Origin: Cryptomeria japonica
Taxonomy: Eukaryota; Streptophyta; Pinopsida; Cupressales; Cupressaceae
Direction of reading: 5' to 3'
Length of the DNA: 64,000 nt
NCBI RefSeq assembly: GCF_030272615.1
Contig: NC_081412.1
Span: 547,180,488-547,244,487 of the forward strand
Shown: in pieces, positions 25,180 through 38,720 of the stretch
How positions within the stretch are numbered: position 1 is the stretch's first letter
How the letters are laid out: every line of letters starts with the position of its first letter
The notes under the pieces: model-generated
Told to the model about the DNA's origin: nothing
Seen by the model: only the letters and a program-made list of their open reading frames with translations
The model's database searches: none
Program-made: the position numbers and the translations under genes

Positions 25180-26648
25180 AGGCACTGCCCCCACTCGAAA
25201 GCCACTCTCTCTCATAGGACATTACACAAAAGGTCTCTCTACGAGAACTCTATGGCGACATAGACATCCATACCTAAGCGTGACAAACCATAGGTGAAGG
25301 ATACACAATCACTAACCAAAGATTGACCATTTGGACAAAACACACAATGGCTCACATCAATAAGGTTATACATCAACACCTGACCAAGGAAATATAATAA
25401 CATAGGACACAATGACAACTCAACTAGAATTGCAACAGAATTTAAACTTGACTGAAAGCACCATTTACACAAAATCCTAATACAAGCAATCTTTTCTTAA
25501 AACAGTCAAAATGCATAAATAGCTTTCAAATTAAGATTTCTAGAAAATAAGAACTACAACTATATTAAGACACTATTTAATAAGTCATAAACCTAATGTT
25601 TCATCTTCTCATCGTTCAATTTCAGAGTTTCTCTCTCTATCCTCTAACTCTGTTTCTAGAGGATTGGGTGATCTAATTTTCTAAGAGTTTCACTAAGTTT
25701 AATCTACCAACTTTCATGAAATATATCATTAATGCATCTATACTTGCATGATCATAATTTAAACAATTATAAATTGATTGATATTATGATTCTAACTCTT
25801 CCATTAGAATATTTCATAAATATAAATCTAGATCATTCTTAATCTCTTAAATCCTTTCAACAAAACATACTAGATTTGAGCCAACCTCAAGAAACACGAT
25901 CCATGGCTAAATTACGATCCTTGATAACTTCAAACTGTCTACAATACATCCGGGTTCCAGTACTTTCCACCTCAACGCTCTTCTATCTCATGAGATCTCT
26001 ATTCCAAGTCCTTACCCTTTCTATATTTTGAGAATTTCTTTGATAATAATAAAGTAATTAACACTCATTCAAGAGCATAACCCCTAAGTTCGACACTAAA
26101 TCGGAGATGATCATTGTTGATTTTTTATGACTTGATCGTAAACACATCAAAATCTCCACTATTCCATTTTCCCTAATCTCTTGTCACTCTTCTACGTTCT
26201 TGCTCTCCTCTATCTTGCTCTCTGCTCCAACTTGCTATTTGCTATCTTCTTCTATATCATTTCCTACATTCTCTTCTTCATTCCATTCTCTAATCCTTCA
26301 TTGCATCTCACCTCTCCCTTCTATCCTTCTTCCCTCACTCTTTTTCTTCCTAAATTGTCCTTTCCATTCTCTCTACTCTCTCTTGTCATTCTTCTTATTT
26401 CGTTTCCTCTTATATGCCTCTCTTCTAACTTACCATCTTTCTCTTCCTCCTCTATTCTTCTTATTGTCCTCTCCCTCGAGCCTTCACTATTATTTATACC
26501 ATTCTCATTCTAAATTGTTTGCTATAATCTTGGCCATAACAATGACACCACTAACAATTACAAATCTCTCTTTTAGTTCTAATTGATTTAGAACTCTAAT
26601 GGTTGCATACCTGTCGACAAAGCTTGAATCTATGGTTGACAGATGCGT
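25180..26648. other. LTR-specific or inserted DNA without a gene
   Basis: Absent from the 5' LTR. Includes a pyrimidine-rich tract (about 26150-26510) whose Ser/Leu/Phe-rich frames are low-complexity. No TIR or LTR ends recognised at its limits. Confidence 0.4.
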
Positions 26649-26699
26649 GGGTGCAAGAAGTTGGGTCCCAATTCCGCGGAAGTTTGCGAGAAAAAAAGT

Positions 26700-26995
26700 T
26701 TGTCGCTAGAAATGAGTGCCCATTTTGTAAGAAACGGGCACCTGTTTATCTTCGGAGCCCCGACCCATAAAAATAAAACGGGTGCATGTTTTGAAAAATG
26801 GGTGCCTGTTTAGGATCAGACCACTGTAGAGAAACGGGTGCACGATTTTTAGAAATGGGCACATGTTTCTAAAAATGGGTACCCATTTCTAAAAACGGGC
26901 ACACGTTTCTTAAAGTGCTATAAATTTCAAAACGGGTTCCCGTTTTTTGAATTTTAAATAATGGGTGCCCATTTCATAAAAGATGGAGCGGGAAA
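26700..26995. repeat. Subterminal repeats resembling the TIR tip (AACGGGTGCA / AATGGGCAC)
   Basis: About ten copies of AAACGGGTGC, AAATGGGCACATG, AAAATGGGTACCC, AACGGGCACACG and similar follow the left TIR at 20-40-base spacing. Each contains GGGTGC or GGGCAC, close to the TIR tip GGGTGCA. These look like transposase-binding subterminal repeats; that role is inferred. Confidence 0.6.
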
Positions 26996-27849
26996 CACAC
27001 CTATGCCTCGGTTTTGACTTCAGTTTAGGCTTGGTGGGACCAAGCCTATGCTTGGACCTCCAAAAAAATGGCTAAGGCACTGGAATACCAGATTTCTGCC
27101 TTGCCGTAATTTTTTGAAGGTCTTTTTAATCGTATTTTTTGATAAAACAAAAACCCATTAGAGTTATCACTATCTTAATTTCAAAAATGTAAATTTCATA
27201 GTGATATGATTAGTTTTACTATTTTTGCATTATTTATTAATCAAAAGTGGTACCTAAATGTAAAATAGTGAGGTTTAGTAAAACTTTAATAACTTTTTGT
27301 TTTTAGGTTTTTTTGAAAATAAATTATATGACATCAATCTACATATAATTATTTTGAAGATTTAAAAAAAAAAAACTAAAAAATATGAAATTTTCATCAA
27401 ATTATGGTGGTCGTACACCAGATGTTTTGAAAATGTACTTTATAGTCAATTAAAAATTAATTAAAAAATATATATTCAATAAAAAAATAAGAAAAAATAT
27501 TCTCATCAATATTTGGTGTATTAGGTATATTTTCCCAGAAGGATTTGCAAACATTATTTTATTTACGTCAAAATATGGTGGTCGTACACGTGTGGTATGG
27601 TCCTGAAACAGGCATTTTAAAAAAGTGGTTTTTAAATATGCCTACTAAAAAGCAATTTCTACCATGTGGGTATTGAAATAAATTACATATTTGAAAATTA
27701 GACTCTGAGCACTACATTTTCTATTACTAAAGTTTTTTCAGATTCAAACTCCAAGTACCTCAAATTTTGACATCAATTGACAAAAAAATTGAAAAATAGG
27801 GAAAACACTTCCACTTTTTGCCCAAAAGTGGGACTCAACTTCTTGCACC

Positions 27850-28908
27850 TGTTAGGTCCCGGAGACAACTGAGAGGGGGGGTGTGAATTAGTTGTCTAAT
27901 AAATTCAAACCAAAATCTTACTAACCAGCTTAATGCTTAATACTGTTAAACGAGTTAAGTATGTCGGTAGACAGTGTTAACAGTAAATTGCTATACCAGT
28001 AAGGATTAATGCATGAAACATAAACATAAAGTAATCCACAACACATGACACCAATATTTGTACGTGGAAACCATGTAAGGAGAAAAACCACAGTGGGAAA
28101 CCTTACCCACAATCAGATGATACTACTGCAGATAGTAAGTGTACATAAATGGGGTCTGCACATGTAGAAAGGCCAACATCCTAGAGCTCATTGCTCAATC
28201 ACAAAATGGGAGTCACACTGACTACAATAGGATAGTTAAATCCAATAAGAATGTACTGTACAAAATAGCATCTTCATATGCTGGATTTAGTACCGGTGTA
28301 ATGCTGATATGCTTCTACAAAAACCTATCTTCACCTTCAAATGATGTCTTCGTGTATATCCTTGCTTGATCTCGCATATACCTTCACTTAATTTTTTTCG
28401 CATTCCACATTTGATCTTACAAATAAGATCTTACATTTATACCATACCCTAAGACCAATTTTAGTAGGTCGGCTCTACAAGATATTACAATAAAAACATT
28501 TTACAAACAATATAATATCTGATGCAATAACCGATTGAACATGTCGGCTTAATACATTTACAACAATAATAAATCATCTCCATAGCATGCCATGCTGATC
28601 TGGAAAAGATAAACATACCGGTGTAACCCTAGATAACCTGGACCTATTTGCCGGTAAAAGCAAATATGCAATTATGAATATACCAATGATTAATTCTTCA
28701 AAACAAAGTGTCCTCAAGATATCTTCAACATTGCCAAGAGTCTTCCATATCATTCCAAGTACCAGTGAACAATATATCCTACCGGTGAACCATATACCAG
28801 TAACTGTTGCACAGTTTACATGCTTGTCGGTGAATGTTGTTGGATCTCTAAAGTAGGTGTAGTATTAGGTGTTGACATCAATGACAAAACCATACCAAAA
28901 TACCAACA
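27850..28908 (-). repeat. Copia 3' LTR
   Basis: Direct repeat of 33494-34554. Bordered by GCACC on the outside and by the polypurine tract on the inside. Confidence 0.95.
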
Positions 28909-29282
28909 ATCTCCCCCTTTGGCATTGATGGCAACACAAGATGGAAAAACCATCAAAGTGCCAAAAGAGAAATGCAAAATACAAAAACCAAAAATCTTTG
29001 TTTCTCCCCCTGGGAGTAACATGTGTTTATCCAAATATTATTTTCACTATCAATCTCTCCTTAAATGTGTTTTTCAAAATTTCTCCCCAAAAAGATAATT
29101 TGTTTTTCCATAGATATCTCTCCCCCTTTGACATCAAATGCTAAAGTCACAAAAAGTCAAGTTCATACAAAATACCAACCAATTCAATATACCAACTACT
29201 CCCCTAGAGAAGTAGCTTCCTCATCAAATACTAGAATAAAAGATTTATCTTTTTATTTTGTCGGTTGATGGCAATCAACTGT

Positions 29283-32200
29283 CTAAGTCTCTACCAGTGG
29301 TGGTATGACTCCAAGCTGATCTCTGAGATACTCAAAAGTCTCCTTAGGCAAAGGTTTTGTGAAAATATCTGCAAGTTGTTCTTTAGTATTCACATAAACC
29401 AGTTTTATCTCCTTTTCTTCAACTTTTTCCCTTAGAAAATTCAGTTTGATAGAAACATGTTTTGTTTTAGAATGTAATACTGGATTCTTAGATATATCAA
29501 TTGCTGCAGTGTTATCACAGTATATAGTAATATGTTCCTTGCATTTTACCTTTATGTCTTTCAACATTTGCTTAAGCCATAATACCTATGTACAGTTAGT
29601 TGCTGCTACAACGTATCTTGATTCTGCTATTGATAAAGATGTACAACTCTGTTTCTTACTCAACCAAGAAACTAATCTCTTTCCAAGAAAGAATGCTCCT
29701 CTAGTGGTGCTTTTTCTATCATGTATATCTCCTGCCCAATTTGCATCTGTGTATGCACATAGATCAAAGTTTTCATCTTTAGGATACCATAATCCAAGAT
29801 TTGTTGTGCCTTGTAGGTACCGAAAAATCCTTTTTACTGTTGATTCATGATTTTCCCTAGGATTACTCTGAAATCTAGAAACAATACATACTACATTCAT
29901 AATATCAGGCCTGGTTTGTGTCAAATACAGTAAACCTCCTATCATAGATTTGTATCTAGTTGGATTAACAAGTGTAGATTCATCCCTTTGAGATAATTTG
30001 TCATTTGTAGTCATAGGTGTGCTTACCGGTTTAGAGTTCTCCATCCCAAATTTCTTTAGTAATTATTTCAAGTACTTGGATTGACTCAAAAATATACCAT
30101 TATCAATCTGAGAAATATGCAAACCTAAAAAGAATTTAATTTCTCCAATCATAGACATTTCAAATTCTTGTTGCATTTCAAGAGAAAATTCCTTACATAA
30201 TCCATCTTCTCCTCCAAAGATTATATCATCAACAAATACTTCAATAATCAAGATGTCATCATTAGTTATTTTGTAGTATAAGTTGCTATCTGCATTTCCT
30301 TTAGTAAAACCAATCTTTAAAAGATATTTATCCAACCTTGCATACCAAGCTCTTGGGGCTTGTTTCAATCCATACAGAGCTTTTCTTAACCTACAAACCA
30401 TATCATTCTCATCTATTAAAGAAAATCCATCAGGTTGTTCAATATATACTTCTTCTTCAAGATCTCCATTAAAAAATGCACATTTAATATTCATTTGATA
30501 AACTTTGTAATCCTTGTGAGCTGCAAAAGCCAAGAATAATCTAATTGCCTCAATTTTGGCTACCGGTGCAAAGGTTTCATTGTAATCAACTCCTTCTTTC
30601 TAAGAATATCCCTTACACACTAGTCTTGCTTTATTTCTGACAACCTTACCATCTTCATTAAGTTTGTTTCTAAACACCCATTTAGTTCCAATTACATTTT
30701 TATCCTTAGGCCGGGGAACTAATGTCCAAGTATTATTTTTCTCAATTTGTCCTAATTCTTCTTCCATAGCTTTAATCCAAAATTTATCTTCACATGCCTC
30801 ATTGATAGATGATGGTTCAATTTGAGAAATAAGACTTACCTCTTCATTTGCCAATCTTCCTCTTGTCATAACTCCTTTAAATTTGTTTCCAATTATCTGA
30901 TCTTTAGAATGATTCAATCTTACATACCGGGGTGTCTTAGTTTGTTGTTGTTCTTCAATTATTGTGGAATCTTCTGATGATACTGGGGTAACTGAATCTT
31001 CATTCTGTACCAATGGATTCACTATAGGTTCATTTGTCATAATTTATGTTGCCGGTTTAGAGTCTATCTACCTTGAAGTTCCTCTGAATTGTTCATCAAT
31101 CTTTACATTTGTACTCTCAACAATTTTCTGCAATCTTTTATTAAAACATCTATATGCCTTGCTCTTAGATGAATAACCAAGAAATATTCCTTCATCACTT
31201 CTAAGATCAAATTTGCCAATATACTCATCTCTTCTAATATAACATTTACTTCCAACAATTCTGAAATATTTAAGAGTAGGAATATTACCAAACCATAGTT
31301 CATGAGGGGTCTTACCGGTTTCACCTTTGATGTGAACTTTGTTGAATGTATAGACAACAATGCTAACCGCCTCTCTCCAATACACATGTGGTAGATTTGC
31401 TTCTGATAACATACTTCTAGCTGCATCCAAGATAGTTATGTTTTTCCTTTCAACAAATCCATTCTGCTGTGGTGTCCGAGGTGCTGATAACTATCTTATG
31501 ATTCCATTCACTTCATAGAATGTATTAAAGTCCTTAGATGTGAATTCTCCTCCTTGATCTGATCTTAAACATTTGATTTTCTTATCGGTTTCATTCTCAA
31601 CCATTGCTTTGAATAGTTTGAACTTTCCAAGTGCTTCAAATTTCTCTCTGAGAAAAGTAACCCAACACATTCTAGAATAGTCATCAATAATTAGCATGAA
31701 ATATCTATCACCTTGTAAGCTTCTAGTTCTAGCTGGACCACATAAATCAATGTGAATTAAATCAAGAGCATTATTGGATTTTTCTGGAATACTTTTGAAA
31801 CTAGCTCTAACTTGTTTTCCAAATTGACATTCCTTACAAATTGTATTCTGAGGTTTCACAATTTTAGGTAGATCTCTAACTACCTTAGAAGTACAGATTT
31901 TTACCATGCAATCAAAGTTTACATGACATAGTCTCTTATGCCATAACTAACTTTCATCTATATGTGCAATTAAGCATGTCTTTTCACTGTTATTCAAATG
32001 AAAGATATTGCCTCTAGTCTAATTACCAGTTGCAATTTCCAAACCAGTTCTATTCATGATTTTACATTTTCCATTTTTAAATTGTAACTGAAATCCCTTC
32101 TCAACTAATTGACCAACACTTAAAAGATTATGCTTTAATCCTTCAACATAGTAGACATTGTTAGTGTTATGTTTGCCATCAAGAGATATTGAACCCTTAC

Positions 32201-33437
32201 CTTTGATTGAACAGGCTTTGTCATGTCCAAATCTTACTAAACATCCACTGTATTCTTGAAAGTTCAAGAATTTACCTTTGTCTCCAGTCATATGATGTGA
32301 GAATCCTGAGTCAATAATCCATTCATCCTTTGCTTCAACTTTAGCTGCTAGGGCTTGTTCTACCGGTTGAGCAGTAGGTGTCAGTTGATCTTCTGTTATA
32401 GCAACAAAAACCCATCCATTGTCTATTGGATCCTCATCAGAATCATCAGTCACACCTTCATCAGCAATGTAACAAGATTTGTCTTTGTTCTTTTTAAATC
32501 TGTATCTCTGATATTCAGGATTAGGCTTGTATGTTCTTCTAGCTTCTTCTCTTAGTCTAGCATGTCTATCAGGGCATCGTGAAGCCATATGACCAGTCTT
32601 ATTACAGTTAAAACATTTAAAGGGTGCTTTACCTTCATACTTACTTCCAAGTGGACCTTTAGGCATTTTCCTTGCAAATAGTGCTTCAAGTTCTTCAAGC
32701 TCTTCATTCTCCTTTCTGGATTCTTCAAGTTCTCTTGCATAAAAGGCTCTCCAGTCTGATTTGTCAAATGATGGAGCAAATGATGTTGATGCTTTAAAGG
32801 CCAAATCAGTCTTGATAGTAGCAACAGGACCAAATTCCTCAATTTCAAAAGCTGAAAGTTTTCCAATCAATGTATCCCTAGTTACTGATGTATTAGGCAT
32901 TGTTCTCAACTCATTTATATTAGTAACCTTCATTTTATATGCTGGTGGAAAACCTCTTAAGATTTTTGAAACAATTTCATCCTCACTTAAAGTTCCTCCA
33001 CAACATTTAATACCCAAAACAATTTCATTTACTCTTTCCATAAAAGCAAAAATCCTTTCATCTTCTTCCACTTTCAGATGTTCATACCTGACTCAGAAGC
33101 TTTCAAGTTTTGCAATTTTGACTATGGAATCTCCTTCATTCAGTGTTTCCAAGTGAACCCAAATAGCTTTAGCAGTAGACCTATCTGATAATCCCATGAT
33201 TTGTTGATCTGATAATGCACTCAAAAGTGCTTCTCTTGCTTTACAATCATTCTCTTCATCTTTAGCTAAGGTAGTTGGAGCAGTCTGACTAGCTACAACA
33301 GCAGTATAACCATTCTTAGTAACTTCCCAGATGTCTTTACCAATGCAATTCAGATGTGTCTCCATTCTGATCTTCCATATTCCATAGTTGGTTCCATCAA
33401 GTTTAGGACTGTCCTTCCTGAAATAATTAGTAGACAT
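29283..33437 (-). pseudogene. Copia gag-pol polyprotein, one frame with nine nonsense codons
   Basis: All segments lie in a single frame over 1,385 codons. In order: gag (from 33437, MSTNYFRKDSPKLDG); CCHC zinc knuckle CFNCNKTGHMASRC near 32580-32620; aspartic protease core IIDSGFSHHMTG near 32310; integrase with HHCC finger (LWHKRLCH...CKECQFGK), IDDYSR, SDQGGEF and the E of QNGFVERKN; reverse transcriptase with FVDDI near 30230; RNase H with DANWAGD and IYCDNTAAI. The gene order, protease-integrase-RT-RNase H, is that of Ty1/copia. Stops are TGA 33093; TAG 32019, 31947, 31491, 31068, 30600, 29586; TAA 31044, 30063. Most sit where relatives carry Gln or Arg, one where they carry Trp. No frameshift seen. 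The product would drive reverse transcription and integration but cannot be made intact. Confidence 0.93.
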
Positions 33438-33479
33438 TGGATCTCCTCAAGCTGTTAAACTTCTGCAAAAGAGGACTAA

Positions 33480-33491
33480 GCTCTGATACCA
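33480..33491 (-). other. Copia primer-binding site
   Basis: TGGTATCAGAGC, complementary to the 3' end of initiator tRNA-Met, two bases inside the 5' LTR. Confidence 0.93.
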
Positions 33492-33493
33492 AT

Positions 33494-34554
33494 TGTTAGG
33501 TCCTGGAGACAACTGAGAGGGGGGGGGGGTGAATCAGTTGTCTAATAAATTCAAACCAAAATCTTATTAACCAACTTAATGCTTAATATTGGTAAATCAG
33601 TTACGTATGCCGGTAGACAATGTTAACAGTAAATTGCTATACAGGTAAGGATTAATGCATGAAACATAAACATAAAGTCATGCACAACATATGACACCAA
33701 TATTTGTACGTGGAAACCCTGTAAGGGGAAAAAACATGGTGGGAAACCTTACCCACAATCAGATGATACTACTGCAGATAGTAAGTGTACATAAATGGGG
33801 TCTGCACATGCAGAAAGGCCAACAGCCTAGAGCTCACTGCTCAATCACAAAATGGGAGTCACACAGACTACAATTGGATAGTTAAATCCAATAAGAATGT
33901 ACTGCACAAAATAGCATCTTCATATGCTGGATTCAGTACCGGTGTAATGTTGATATGCTTCTACAAAAACCTAACTTCACCTTCAAATGATGTCTTCATG
34001 TATATCCTTGCTTGATCTCAGATATACCTTCACTTAATTCTTTTCGCATTCCACATTTGATCTTACGAATAAGATCTTACATTTATACCATACCCTAAGA
34101 CCAATTTCAGTAGGTCGGTTCTACAAGATATTACAATAAAAACATTTTACAAACAATATAATATCCGATGCAATAACCGATTGAACATGTCGGCTTAATA
34201 CATTTACAACAATAATAAATCATCTCCATAGCATGCCATGCTGATCTGGAAAAGATAAACCTGCCAGTGTAACCCTAGATAACCTGGACCTATTTGCCGG
34301 TAAAAGCAAATATGCAATTATGAATATACCAATGATTAATTCTTCAAAACAAAGTGTCCACATGATGTCTTTGACATTACCAAGAGTCTTCCATATCATT
34401 CCAGTTACCGATGAACAATATATCCTGCCGATGAACCATATACCAGTAACTGTTGCATAGTTTAGTTGCTTGCCGGTGAATGTTGCTGGATCTCCATAGT
34501 AGGTGTATTAGTAGGTGTTGACATCAATGACAAAACCATACCAAAATACCAACA
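33494..34554 (-). repeat. Copia 5' LTR
   Basis: Copy of 27850-28908 with scattered substitutions, followed by the second GCACC. Confidence 0.95.
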
Positions 34555-34560
34555 GCACCC

Positions 34561-34985
34561 ACCCAAATTTGCTTACCTATACTCCACGTCTTCACCACTT
34601 CTTGACTTAGCTAGTGCTCAAATTAACAGCATGAGCACGATAATCTATAGATCCATCTACCTTGCGGGGTTAAATACCTTCAAGGCCACGTCTCCTAGTT
34701 TATCGACCAATGACCTCCTATTTACTGTAGTTGTGGGATGCCAGTCTACTGGTTTAATCAAACTCTCTGCCATTTCACCGTGGTTCATGGGGTAATCGGT
34801 GGTGTCGACTCCCTCCAATACCATACTTTCCATGTTAACTTTGCAAGTTAATCCCTACATTAATTCCTACCACCACATATCTTAATGGACATGTTTGCAT
34901 AACGATCGGTGCCACCGTATTCGCTGCAACGTGGGGTATGTATTTACAAAGGGAGGAGGGTGGTCGGTGGCAATACCGACCCCTC
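34561..34985. other. Non-coding DNA between the nested elements and the recognisable LTR
   Basis: Not present in the 5' LTR. Its right part forms an imperfect hairpin (GGGTGGTCGGTGGCAATACC against GGTGGGCGATATTACTATC...CCACCC, about 34950-35030). No gene. Confidence 0.4.
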
Positions 34986-35218
34986 CCTTTTATTAAGGGG
35001 GGTGGGCGATATTACTATCAGCCACCCTAGTTATTGTTTTAAATAACTTTCTTAAAACCCGCCACCTTCTATTTTATATATCACATGTTTATTTAAAAGA
35101 AAGTCTAACGTAAAACTTATAAGAAATAAGACATATAATTTAAATTATATATATGTTTAATCATAAATACTTATTTTGAATGGTCATGATCATATAATAA
35201 GGAAATAATAACTTAAGC

Positions 35219-35333
<115 letters not shown>

Positions 35334-36301
35334 GAATATGCGTAATCGACAAATTCAAGTTGTCTACCATTTGACTAACATCTATATAACAACCGATTAA
35401 TTATTTTATACTAGGTCGTAGAATTCAATTGTTCATCTTTTAATTAGTCATATAAAAATAATCAAATTAATCTGAACTATATTCAATTTTGGATATAAAA
35501 ATTTATAATCGATTTCTAATATTTAAAATACATACAACTAAAATGTAATTCTGAAAACCAATTATAAACAATAATTACCACACAAGGAACGTAAAAACAT
35601 AGAATCACTATATATTTCAACTCATTAGTCGATTTTTTGTCCTATATAGACAAATAAAGTGTATCATGCAATAATTAAAAATCATTAAACACACAAACCG
35701 AACAAACCTCAAGTAGATACCCATAAAAGATCAAACAACAAAATACGAAGGCCGAACAAACTGACAAGACGACCAACTAACGACACTCACCCGAGTGTAA
35801 CTGCATAAAATAGGGTCAACTACTATCTCCTCCACTTCCATTGGAAAATATAAGGCACGCTCAGACCTGTGAAGCCAGGTGGAGATGATACCCCGTACCT
35901 ACCCGGTACTTGTACCTGCAATATCCTGCATCACCAAACCACACATGCATATATACAATATAGAAAACACGACATACACACCGATGAAGGAAAATTGCGA
36001 CGTTCCGTGTCTCATCGAAATGAGTGAAGGAAAATCATCCCCTTGCATCCAATACACTCGCAGACACACAACATATAATTCCACATTGCATAGATAAATA
36101 AAGTGTCAATACATAGCAATAATTCATAAAATGCCATAAATCACGAGTACTAAAATACTGCAAATAAGTTAAGCATCTCATATCTAGATAAAGCATGAAA
36201 TAATATCATATAAGTCTGAATAACAAATCATGGTAATGTATCCACTAAAAACAACTAATAAAATATGAGTCCAATGAGTTCAAACAAGTAGGGGTACTAC
36301 A

Positions 36302-37182
36302 TTCTCCCCCCCAAAACTAGGCTTACTCCTGGAAGCCTAAAACAAATAAGAATACAACTCTCTCATCTTCACTGCATCTTGAATGTGCAACTGATGATAT
36401 CCAAATTTCAGGTCCATCTTAACAAAACACCTTGGCTCCCTTTACTTGATCGAAAGGATTATCTATACGAGGCAATGGATATCGATTCCGGATGGTTACC
36501 TTATTCAGCTGTTGGTAATCAATGCATAACCGAAGAGAACCATCCTTCTTCTTAACGAAGATAATAGGCGCACCCCAAGGAGAGACACTAGGACGAATGA
36601 ATCCCTTGGCTAACAAGTCCTCTAGCTACAACTTCAACTCACTCAACTCATGAGTAGTCATCCGATATGGGGCTCTTGAAATAGGTTCTACACCAGGAAC
36701 CAAATCAATGTGAAAGTCTATGTCTCGCTTCGGAGGCATACCAGGAATATCCAATGGAAACACATCAGCATACTCTCGAAGAATAGGGTGACTATCAAGA
36801 GCGATTTCTTGACTCTTTGACTCATCCACATCCTCAAGAGTAACTACAAAAATCGGACACCCTCTATGCATGCATCGCTTAAGTTTCATAGCGGAGATCA
36901 TACGTAGGGATATCAGTCTCTTAACTCCAACAATCTCCACTTTCTTACCAAGGTCATCTAAACACTCCACTGTCTTCTTGCAATAGTCTACACGAGCACT
37001 GTGAGAAGATATCCAATCCATTCCCAACACAATTCCATAAGCACCCAAAGGAATGACTCGAAGGTCAACTGAACTATCTATGGTTCCTAGGTCCAACTCA
37101 CAACTGGGAACAAAGGCATCTACGGAAACACGGACACCTGTAGCCAACTCTACTGGCCACCTCCCCTAGTTTTCTTAGCCAT
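36302..37182 (-). pseudogene. Gypsy pol remnant: protease plus N-terminal reverse transcriptase
   Basis: An isolated start (ATG at 37182, MAKKTRGG) is joined by deletion to a retropepsin-like domain with VLGMDWIS (about 37010). There follows the linker to reverse transcriptase (ADVFPLDIPGMPPKRDIDF, RAPYRM) and the RT fingers ([39 protein letters not shown]). A TAG at 36626-36628 sits where relatives have Gln. The frame fails around 36415 and the polypurine tract follows at once, so the RT active site, RNase H and integrase are absent. The protease-RT order is that of Ty3/gypsy. Not functional. Confidence 0.9.
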
Positions 37183-37320
37183 GACCTAGCACTACAAAGA
37201 GAAAACAGTTCAGATCTATGGCAAGGATAAGCAAGGGAAACACAAACATTAATACCTAAGCAAAAAGGTCAATTTGAATAGGCACACTACAAACCCAGAG
37301 TACCTAGTGTTGGAACTAAA

Positions 37321-37332
37321 GCTCTGATACCA
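37321..37332 (-). other. Gypsy primer-binding site
   Basis: TGGTATCAGAGC (initiator tRNA-Met type), two bases from the LTR edge at 37335. Confidence 0.92.
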
Positions 37333-37334
37333 AA

Positions 37335-38689
37335 TGTAATGCCCCTCCAAAAACCCTAAAGGAAAACAATACAACTAGGCAATTAAAAGGGTGTAATAAT
37401 TTTTTTTAAAAGAACAAGTGCACTAATTATAACCATTGCACTTCTAATAACACAGTGGAAGACTAACACATTATTTACCAAGGGTAACCAATGAAGATTA
37501 ATTCACAAATTATGTTAACACCACGGTTAATCCAACTGTTCATCTAAATAGGAAAATCAAATGCTTAAGACAAAAACTACACATACATCCATATTCCATA
37601 ATGAAAGAATCAAAGTACTCCAATGCATTCATTTCTCATAGATCATATATACAAAAGATTAAGGCAACTAAAATAACAAACATTCCAATGATTCCCTTTA
37701 CAATATCCATAAATACATGGTTACCACAAATACCACGGATTACAAAGTTACAATATGAAGGTTACATAAAAGTTTGATATAATGACCTCAAGGTTTCAAC
37801 TGAACAATGATCACGAACATGAGCTGGTACATGAACCATGAACCAAGAACACCAGCGAAGCCCTTCCTTGCCTGAAGATACATTCCAGAACATCCGATGG
37901 GAAGTGGCATTACCACCCAACCATGTGATCCCGAAATGGAACCACCCCACTGTGCTAGGAGATAGTAGAAAACCCTCAAGAAAGCAAAGTAAGACAAGTA
38001 TGAAAGAACTACAAGACTCCGCAAACATCCATGTGACTCAACTCACAAATAGTAGTGACTCTAAGGAGAAAGTGTCATCGCATAGCTTAAGATGGATACC
38101 ATGGTACAACCTCCTAGGTCTTGACTCTCTATCTTGGTAACCTCTCGCAACTTCTAGCTCCAACTAAGTCTCATGTAAACCCTACCAATCCTTTCATGAA
38201 GACAAGGTGGTAAGCTTTCCAATCCAGGCCTTCTTGTAACATTATGAGCCCTGTACAAGCACTACACCTATGCATGAGGCACATTATCTTAATTAATATT
38301 TATTCTAACCACCCCCTAATCAATTATTAGGTTATCACTTTTTATGTGACTTCCTACGGGTTATCCTGTCATCCACTTCGGGTAGGGGTCGGTATTACTA
38401 TCGGCCACCCTAGTTATTATTTTAAATAACTTTCTTAAAATTCGCCACCTTCTATTTTATATATCGCATGTTTATTTAAAAGAAAGTCTAACGTAAAACT
38501 TATGAGAAATAAGACATATAATTTAAATTATATATATGTTTAATCATAAATACTTATTTCGAATGGTCATGATCATATAATAAGGAAATAATAACTTAAG
38601 CATAATTAAATATTTAATATATATATGTACGTACATATATATATATGTATATATGTATATATGTATATACATATATACATATATATATG

Positions 38690-38720
<31 letters not shown>

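Larger units (their letters stand above)
27850..34554 (-). mobile_element. Full-length Copia LTR retrotransposon, TSD GCACC
   Basis: Minus strand, 6705 bases. LTRs are 27850-28908 (3') and 33494-34554 (5'), each TGTTAGGTCC...CCAACA as read on the plus strand. The target duplication GCACC is at 27845-27849 and 34555-34559. The primer-binding site TGGTATCAGAGC is at 33480-33491 and the polypurine tract (CCAAAGGGGGAGAT) at 28909-28922. One continuous gag-pol frame is interrupted only by stop codons. In a sample of about 95 bases the LTRs differ at five positions, so this insertion is not recent but is younger than the gypsy host. Confidence 0.96.
26649..34560. mobile_element. 1.2-kb non-autonomous TIR element, split by a copia insertion
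   Basis: The left end GGGTGCAAGAAGTTGGGTCC (26649) and right end GGACTCAACTTCTTGCACCC are inverted copies with one mismatch in about 22. The last base lies after the copia element at 34560, because copia inserted within the terminal GCACC. Without copia the element is about 1.2 kb and has no ORF. Its end followed by TCCCACTTTTG closely resembles the TIR of the 8.4-kb element (GGGTGAA...GGTTCCCACTTTTGCC), so this is probably a deletion or MITE derivative of that family. No clear target duplication. Confidence 0.7.

Noticed and set aside
26181..26586. Two overlapping Leu/Ser/Phe-rich frames
   Set aside because: Low-complexity TCTTC-rich DNA inside the LTR region.
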